DNA of 10,342 nucleotides, from assembly GCA_018825725.1 (NCBI GenBank), contig JAHKBC010000227.1, positions 1 to 10,342 on the forward strand, given 5' to 3'. The first letter of the stretch is position 1, and each line of letters starts with the position of its first letter. The DNA comes from Candidatus Omnitrophota bacterium (lineage in GTDB: Bacteria > Omnitrophota > Gorgyraeia > Gygaellales > Profunditerraquicolaceae). Shown here piece after piece: positions 6,075-10,342 of the stretch. The translations under genes and the position numbers were made by a program. A model generated the notes under the pieces. That model saw only the letters and a program-made list of their open reading frames with translations. It did no database searches and was not told the DNA's origin.

Positions 6075-7016
6075 TTATATTTTTTTATTGATTAAGCGCT
6101 TATTAAGCATGTTACGCCAAGGTATTCTTTCCAACTTGAATCTTGTTAATAATTTCGGCCTGAATAGTATAATATGGAACAGGGTAAAAATATCGTAGAG
6201 AATTATAAAAGGCAGGTGAAATAAAAAATCCAAAACTCTTTCGTTCTTGATAATTACCAGCCACCGGTTCTTAACCAGGTCAAAATATAAAGCATCGTCA
6301 ATATAATTACGGGCGCATCTTTTACCAATACCTTGTTTTTTTCTGGCGCTTGAGCCTCTTATATGATAGGCGATTGCCTCTGGTATGTAATAACCTTTCC
6401 AGCCCGATCTCTGCGCCCTCCAGGCTAAATCCAGGTCTTCATAGAAAAAGCCAAAATCGGCATCAAAATACTCTTGTCCATTTTTTATTGATTCCAGCAT
6501 CTGCCTGCGATAGAATGCCACTGCTCCGCTAACACCAAAGACATACCCTTCGTTTCTGAATTGCCCTTGATCCTTTAGGCCATAACCACGTTCATAAGCT
6601 GTACGGCATAGGCTTAAAAATAAACCGGTGCTGTCAACATTTATCCTGTCAGCGCGTAAAATTTTCCCGCTGACCATGCCGATATTTTTATCTATGGAAA
6701 AACCGCGTATTGCCCTCTCCAGATAACCAACTTCCAAAACCGCATCGTCATTCATACAGAGCGTAAAATCACCCCGGCTGATTGCAATACCTGCATTCAG
6801 GGCTGCAGCATAGCTTGAAGGCTTGTCCAGGGAGAAAAAATCCACCCTGTCCTGAAAGCCTTTAAAAATCGCACTTATTTCCCTTTGGTTTGAATTATCT
6901 ATGACGATTATCCTGCTAGGAGGCAAAATTTGCTTCAATGCCGAAGAAAGGCATGAATTCAGGTAATTTGGGTTACCTGCGCTGACAATTATCAAATCGA
7001 CTAATCTATTTGACAT
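6075..7016 (-). CDS. Family 2 glycosyltransferase, rhamnosyltransferase-like
   Basis: The 313-residue protein starts with the GT-A fold signature VDLIIVSAGNPNYLNSCLSS (6-25), followed by IIVIDNSN (36-43), and has a DxD-type metal/nucleotide motif as N89-D90-D91 (CMNDDAVL). The acceptor-side motif is FYEDLDLAWRAQRSGWKGYY (191-210), matching the EDxDLxxR pattern of rhamnosyl- and related GT2 enzymes, followed by IPEAIAYHIRGSS (211-223). A hydrophobic tail (about 263-285) flanked by basic residues suggests membrane association. It would transfer a sugar from a nucleotide donor onto a cell-surface glycan on the cytosolic face. Donor and acceptor cannot be read from sequence. It diverges from an O-antigen ligase/polymerase gene, which supports polysaccharide assembly, and lies directly upstream of the sigma gene on the same strand. 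Confidence 0.93.
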   Translation of the reverse strand: MSNRLVDLIIVSAGNPNYLNSCLSSALKQILPPSRIIVIDNSNQREISAIFKGFQDRVDFFSLDKPSSYAAALNAGIAISRGDFTLCMNDDAVLEVGYLERAIRGFSIDKNIGMVSGKILRADRINVDSTGLFLSLCRTAYERGYGLKDQGQFRNEGYVFGVSGAVAFYRRQMLESIKNGQEYFDADFGFFYEDLDLAWRAQRSGWKGYYIPEAIAYHIRGSSARKKQGIGKRCARNYIDDALYFDLVKNRWLVIIKNERVLDFLFHLPFIILYDIFTLFHIILFRPKLLTRFKLERIPWRNMLNKRLINKKI

Positions 7017-7037
7017 TTGCTTTCTATCCGTTAAAAT
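7010..7037 (+). promoter_or_regulatory. Promoter for the O-antigen ligase/polymerase gene
   Basis: TTGACA (7010-7015, perfect -35) is separated by 16 bp from TAAAAT (7032-7037, five of six matches to -10). The predicted start near 7044 leaves about 3 nt before the ATG at 7047, and there is no Shine-Dalgarno sequence, so translation would be effectively leaderless. The -35 lies in the first codons of the divergent glycosyltransferase gene. Confidence 0.55.
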
Positions 7038-7044
7038 TATACCA
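7036..7044 (-). promoter_or_regulatory. Extended -10 promoter for the glycosyltransferase gene and genes downstream
   Basis: The minus strand reads TGGTATAAT from 7044 to 7036, a perfect extended -10. The best -35 candidate (TTAGTA, 7065-7060, spacer 18) is poor. The predicted start is near 7029, about 13 nt before the ATG at 7016. Its -10 overlaps the -10 of the plus-strand promoter by two bases, so RNA polymerase could occupy only one of them at a time. Confidence 0.5.
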
Positions 7045-7046
7045 TA

Positions 7047-8156
7047 ATGCTATTAATTTTACTAACTTTTATCTTTTTCCGTCCTTTTATATCAAGCCTG
7101 GCGTTTCCCTACTTCAATTTTGCATATTCGATCCTGTTCTTAGCGATTATAATCCTTTGGCTGATTATTAAACACCCCAGCATAGAGAAACTAAAAAACG
7201 TCAAGCTGCCTCTCTGCCTATTCATTCTAGCGCTAGCGATTCAATTCTTATTCTCTTCAAACAAATTATTCAGCTTAATCGAATCATACAAGTATATTAC
7301 TGGATTATTGATCTTTCTAATAGCGCTAAATCTAACCGCCCAAGAGAAGGATTCTTTAATTAGAACAATGGTTTTGAGCGCAATAGCAGTGAGCATCCTG
7401 GCCATCTACCAGTATTTTTTTGGATTCACCCATATTTTGGAATATCTTAATAAGGGTAATACCGGCAATCTATTTTTATTAGATACTATCGGGCAAAAAA
7501 GAGTTTTTCTTCCATTCGCATCGCCCAATATGCTGGCTGGATATTTAATAATGGTTATTCCCTTATGCCTGATCGATAAAAAAAGAAGAATATATATATT
7601 GCCTTTATGCATCGGGCTTGTGCTTACCAAATCCCTGGGCGCTATCATAAGCTTATTTATGGTATTGATAATTTATGGGGTATTGCGCTTTAAATCAAAC
7701 AAAAAAATAGTTGCCTTTGCGGCTATAGGAGTTTTGACAATCCTGCTAATTGTTTTTTTAAGAAATTGCTCTCAAAGGTGGCATTTTACCCCCGGATTTT
7801 CCGTAATGATGAGGTGGGGCTATTGGCAGGATACCTGGGCAGTAATAAAAAATAATATATTTACAGGGGTGGGAATCGGAAACTTCGATCTTCCTGACTC
7901 GCGTTTTGCCCATAATTCCTATTTACAAATCTGGGCAGAAATGGGCATACCGGGAATACTTGCTTTCATTTACTTAATTTTAGGAATATCAAGATCTGCA
8001 ATCAGAAAATTAACCAGGCTTGGTTTAGATTATAAATACATGGCTATCTTTTTAGCCTGGTCCGTATTTTTACTGCATAATTCGGTCGATTTCACATTCT
8101 TCTTGCCTGAGGTCTCTTTTGTCTGGTGGTTGTTGTGCGGTTTACTTTTGATCTAG
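7047..8156 (+). CDS. O-antigen ligase/polymerase family membrane protein (Wzy_C/WaaL-like)
   Basis: The 369-residue, highly hydrophobic protein has about ten predicted membrane helices. The periplasmic signature region of O-antigen ligases/polymerases is present: RWGYWQDTWAVIKNN (256-270), then GVGIGNF (274-280), and HNSYLQIWAEMGIPG (289-303), with the characteristic H-N-x2-L and E-x-G-x2-G. Earlier, ASPNMLAGYL (158-167) matches another conserved segment. These proteins join or polymerise undecaprenyl-linked glycans on the periplasmic face. Sequence alone does not separate ligase from polymerase. It is the only plus-strand gene here, divergent from a glycosyltransferase. Its last 15 bp overlap the 3' end of the convergent gene ending at 8142. 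It has no extra C-terminal TPR domain, unlike some relatives. Confidence 0.9.
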   Translation: MLLILLTFIFFRPFISSLAFPYFNFAYSILFLAIIILWLIIKHPSIEKLKNVKLPLCLFILALAIQFLFSSNKLFSLIESYKYITGLLIFLIALNLTAQEKDSLIRTMVLSAIAVSILAIYQYFFGFTHILEYLNKGNTGNLFLLDTIGQKRVFLPFASPNMLAGYLIMVIPLCLIDKKRRIYILPLCIGLVLTKSLGAIISLFMVLIIYGVLRFKSNKKIVAFAAIGVLTILLIVFLRNCSQRWHFTPGFSVMMRWGYWQDTWAVIKNNIFTGVGIGNFDLPDSRFAHNSYLQIWAEMGIPGILAFIYLILGISRSAIRKLTRLGLDYKYMAIFLAWSVFLLHNSVDFTFFLPEVSFVWWLLCGLLLI

Positions 8157-9089
8157 CGGAATAAAAAACAAATAATCAATTAGAATATTATTGGCAGCAC
8201 CATGCAATATTTTAACCTTATTCGAACCGCTCTTTAAGTAAATAGGCCCCGCCCTTTCAATAGCCCAGCTTGCCTTTGCGGGTATTTGCGTACTGCTAAG
8301 ATTGGGAATACTGCCCTGGCCAACAGACGAAAAGGATAGCTTGTTTTCTGCGCCAGACAATACGGATGTTAGAATAGAATAATTACCGGTTAGGGGAGAA
8401 TTAATTTGCAATACACAAGCATCATTTATTGAATCTGAACTTATGAAATTTGTGGCATATAGAGAATCGTATTCGTTAACCTTCCAGTCGCCGATAGCGG
8501 TTTCAGGAGCAATTATATTCGGCGAATAGAACACTTCCATAGACTCTGTTACAGGAAGAAAAAATAAACTTTCTATAGCTACAATATTCTCCGTGCCCAT
8601 CGAGCCGTCATCCGTCTTTGTGCCAAGCCCATCCACCCAAAACCTGATCGATATCTTTCCTGCAGGCAGATCTAGATATTCTTTGTCAAGAAGGGAAATA
8701 AAAAACCACCTTCCGGAATCAGGTTTATCAAGATACCAGATATTTTCTATTCTATGCGAGCCATAGTGCGCGCTTCCCCTTGAATCTAGAATCATGATAT
8801 TCAAATTAGGAGACTGCTTGCTGTAGTTGTGATAAACATATGCGAAAATTCCGTATTTTGAGTACTTTGGTATATCATAGAAAATTTCAGACTGCACAAA
8901 ATTCGTATTAGTAAAAACCGCATTCCTGCTTTTAATTGTTGATTTTTTCCATGCTCCGACAGCTCCCTGTGCATCAACTAAAAATTGCTCGGCAAAAAGT
9001 GGCCCGTTATCACGCAATAACAGTATAATGAAAAATAGAATAAACTTTTGGCTATAAGCTGTCCGGATTCTCCGGATATACAAAATCAT
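8142..9089 (-). CDS. Secreted protein with two tandem CBM6/35-like beta-sandwich modules
   Basis: The 315-residue product has a basic N-terminus, a hydrophobic segment (16-25) and a likely signal cleavage near LFA-EQ (31-35). The mature part reads as two related halves. Half one starts DAQGAVGAWKKS (39-50) and ends IVAIESLFFLPV (169-180). Half two starts APETAIGDWKVN (194-205) and ends NILIDYLFFIPL (301-312). The closing hydrophobic strand before a proline resembles the end of CBM6/CBM35/malectin-type sandwiches, so binding of glycans is possible but unproven. No catalytic motif is seen. GGGAG seven bases before the ATG supports this start, even though it lies within the upstream DUF362 gene (38-bp overlap), implying coupled translation and a shared function. 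The exact family was not recognised. Confidence 0.75.
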   Translation of the reverse strand: MILYIRRIRTAYSQKFILFFIILLLRDNGPLFAEQFLVDAQGAVGAWKKSTIKSRNAVFTNTNFVQSEIFYDIPKYSKYGIFAYVYHNYSKQSPNLNIMILDSRGSAHYGSHRIENIWYLDKPDSGRWFFISLLDKEYLDLPAGKISIRFWVDGLGTKTDDGSMGTENIVAIESLFFLPVTESMEVFYSPNIIAPETAIGDWKVNEYDSLYATNFISSDSINDACVLQINSPLTGNYSILTSVLSGAENKLSFSSVGQGSIPNLSSTQIPAKASWAIERAGPIYLKSGSNKVKILHGAANNILIDYLFFIPLDQK

Positions 9090-10224
9090 CGGATTGCTCC
9101 CAATTCATCATCACATCTTCAATTTTTTCACCCTGAATAATAATGTTGGAGCTATTCAAGTTGCCCAATCCCTGCTCCGAAGCCATGCGGATATGATTTA
9201 CGTACCAAGGAGTGCCCAAATCAGGGTTACTCGGTTTAGGATTCCAGTCTTTAGTAATCAGTCGCGTTGCCGTTGCATCCGTTGCAACAGGATCCCTGCC
9301 TGCTATAACCAAAAAACCCCCTATTTTCTTACTGACATCTACAGCTTTACCACCTAAAAATAATGAAGCCCCCCTGCCCTCCATACCAAACCCGCCGCTG
9401 ACTACCGTTAAAGAAGGCTTTAAGGCTTTATTGATATCTACAATTACCTGATGAAGACCTGCCTCATGAAGCTTAAAACGAGGCTCGCCATATATAACAG
9501 ACGGCATGATACCCATAAAGTTTTTCATTCCCAAGCTAACAGGACAAGGCTTGTGATGTGTTTTAAGGGCAGGAATAGAAATAATAACATCGGCTTCGGC
9601 AACAATATTAGGTATTGCCAGTAATTTTAGCTTGCTCCTAGAGGGGACATATTTAAAGTAGCTGGTATATTCCATAAGGTTAATCAGAAAAATCCTATTT
9701 CCGTATTTCTTATTTAATCTATTTACCAAATGCTGAATCTGGGCCCCTTCCTTGCCTTCCCTGCCCCCAAAATTAATCTTTATCGGCCTCTCAACCCACT
9801 CCCCTATTACAACTTCTTTTGCTCCCGCTCTTAAGCACTCCTCTGACACTGAAGCGACTACTTCGGGATGAGCTATTTCTCCGGCAGCCACAGGATCATG
9901 CCCATCAAGCCCTCCGGATATATAATTAGGTTTAATAAAAACCTTATCGCCTTTTTTAACAATTTTTTTCATCCCCCCTATCAAGGATAATGCTTCTTTA
10001 GTCATGGCATATAAGTTATCCCCCTTTACAATGGATACGTCCGAAATAACGGTTTCTTTTTCGACCGGCTTAGCGGAATCAGTCTTTTTGTCTAATAATA
10101 ATGATATTGTGGAGTATTTTCTATCTTGAGAGGGAATTTCTTTTGCTTCGGGTTTGTCTCTAGGCAATCTAAAAATGAATAATATAGTCAATAATACATT
10201 TACTATTTTCTTAATCTTGATCAT
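9052..10224 (-). CDS. DUF362 family protein with N-terminal membrane anchor or signal
   Basis: The 390-residue protein begins MIKIKKIVNVLLTILFIFRL, a signal or anchor segment (about 7-20), followed by a polar linker to about 60. The DUF362 core follows: GDKVFIKPN (92-100), AHPEVVASV near 118-126, ADVIISIPALKTH (211-223), SLGMKNFMGI (230-239), SGGFGMEGRGAS (276-287) and AGRDPVATDATA (308-319). DUF362 proteins are often annotated as iron-sulfur or hydrogenase-linked, but there is no cysteine-rich ferredoxin motif here (only C130 and C227 in the core). The activity is unknown. The combination of export signal and DUF362 suggests an extracytoplasmic role. It is the first gene of a two-gene transcript with the beta-sandwich gene and has a good promoter upstream. 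The ribosome site is weak (AAAG close to the ATG). Confidence 0.9.
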   Translation of the reverse strand: MIKIKKIVNVLLTILFIFRLPRDKPEAKEIPSQDRKYSTISLLLDKKTDSAKPVEKETVISDVSIVKGDNLYAMTKEALSLIGGMKKIVKKGDKVFIKPNYISGGLDGHDPVAAGEIAHPEVVASVSEECLRAGAKEVVIGEWVERPIKINFGGREGKEGAQIQHLVNRLNKKYGNRIFLINLMEYTSYFKYVPSRSKLKLLAIPNIVAEADVIISIPALKTHHKPCPVSLGMKNFMGIMPSVIYGEPRFKLHEAGLHQVIVDINKALKPSLTVVSGGFGMEGRGASLFLGGKAVDVSKKIGGFLVIAGRDPVATDATATRLITKDWNPKPSNPDLGTPWYVNHIRMASEQGLGNLNSSNIIIQGEKIEDVMMNWEQSDDFVYPENPDSL

Positions 10225-10236
10225 ATCTTTACGCTC

Positions 10237-10251
10237 ATTTCAAATTGAAAT
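10237..10251. promoter_or_regulatory. Palindrome in the leader of the DUF362 gene
   Basis: ATTTCAA-A-TTGAAAT is a perfect 7-bp inverted repeat with a 1-bp centre, between the predicted transcription start (near 10281) and the ATG (10224). A third half-site, TTCAAT, lies nearby at about 10264-10269, and could pair with ATTGAA in place of the palindrome. It is a candidate operator or RNA element, and chance is possible because the sequence is AT-rich. Confidence 0.3.
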
Positions 10252-10287
10252 AGCCTACGGTAATTCAATAGGCCTTCTCACGCTTTT

Positions 10288-10315
10288 ATTATATCAAAAC
10301 ATTATTTTCTTGCAA
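10288..10315 (-). promoter_or_regulatory. Sigma-70-type promoter for the DUF362 / beta-sandwich operon
   Basis: On the minus strand, TTGCAA (10315-10310, four of six -35 matches) is followed by a 16-bp spacer and TATAAT (10293-10288), preceded by TGA as an extended -10. The predicted start near 10281 gives a leader of about 57 nt. Confidence 0.6.
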
Positions 10316-10342
10316 AGGACTAAAGTCGGTTAATCAAGATAG

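Noticed and set aside
8100..8200. Frameshift or misassembly at the convergent gene ends
   Set aside because: The 15-bp overlap reads cleanly in both frames with natural C-termini, so an ordinary compact convergent arrangement explains it.

Overview
The window is an AT-rich (roughly 40% G+C by eye) bacterial chromosome segment that is almost fully coding. The gene content suggests a Gram-negative-type envelope: an O-antigen-ligase/polymerase-like protein, a family 2 glycosyltransferase, a PilZ protein, a TolC-like segment and secreted beta-rich proteins. Together with the short hairpin-rich tandem repeats, it reminds me of genomes from uncultivated lineages such as Candidatus Omnitrophota. That placement is an impression and was not computed. 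No rRNA, tRNA, transposase, CRISPR array or phage gene was seen.

Layout. Positions 11-172 hold a 55-bp tandem repeat whose unit encodes two perfect hairpins, followed by a diverged remnant to about 206. Six minus-strand genes then run from right to left, starting at 7016: glycosyltransferase (7016-6075), ECF-like sigma factor (6042-5431), soluble zinc-finger anti-sigma-like protein (5384-4686), membrane-anchored CHAT-TPR protease (4680-2479), PilZ protein (2387-2046), and a secreted propeller protein fused to a half-TolC-like tail (1850-282). A polytopic O-antigen ligase/polymerase (7047-8156, plus strand) diverges from the glycosyltransferase across 30 bp. Its 3' end overlaps by 15 bp a secreted two-module beta-sandwich gene (9089-8142). 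That gene in turn overlaps by 38 bp an exported or anchored DUF362 protein (10224-9052).

The most interesting part is sigma / zinc-finger protein / CHAT-TPR (5431-6042, 4686-5384, 2479-4680). The CHAT domain keeps a His/Cys pair. The single membrane helix sits between CHAT and the TPRs, with a strongly basic flank on the CHAT side. The predicted arrangement is TPRs outside, protease inside beside the sigma factor and its soluble partner. I infer a transmembrane signalling device in which outside sensing by the TPRs activates cytosolic cleavage of the anti-sigma protein. This is the reverse of classical RseA-type control and an analogue of the soluble TPR-CHAT/Csx30/sigma module of type III-E CRISPR loci. 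No experiment is implied, and the target of the protease is unknown.

Regulatory sequence. Four consensus-like promoters can be read. Two overlap face to face between the glycosyltransferase and the ligase gene. Two, those of the ligase and the sigma factor, would start transcription at or within 3 nt of the start codon with no Shine-Dalgarno sequence, suggesting leaderless expression. The leaders before the propeller gene and the PilZ gene each contain mutually exclusive hairpins.
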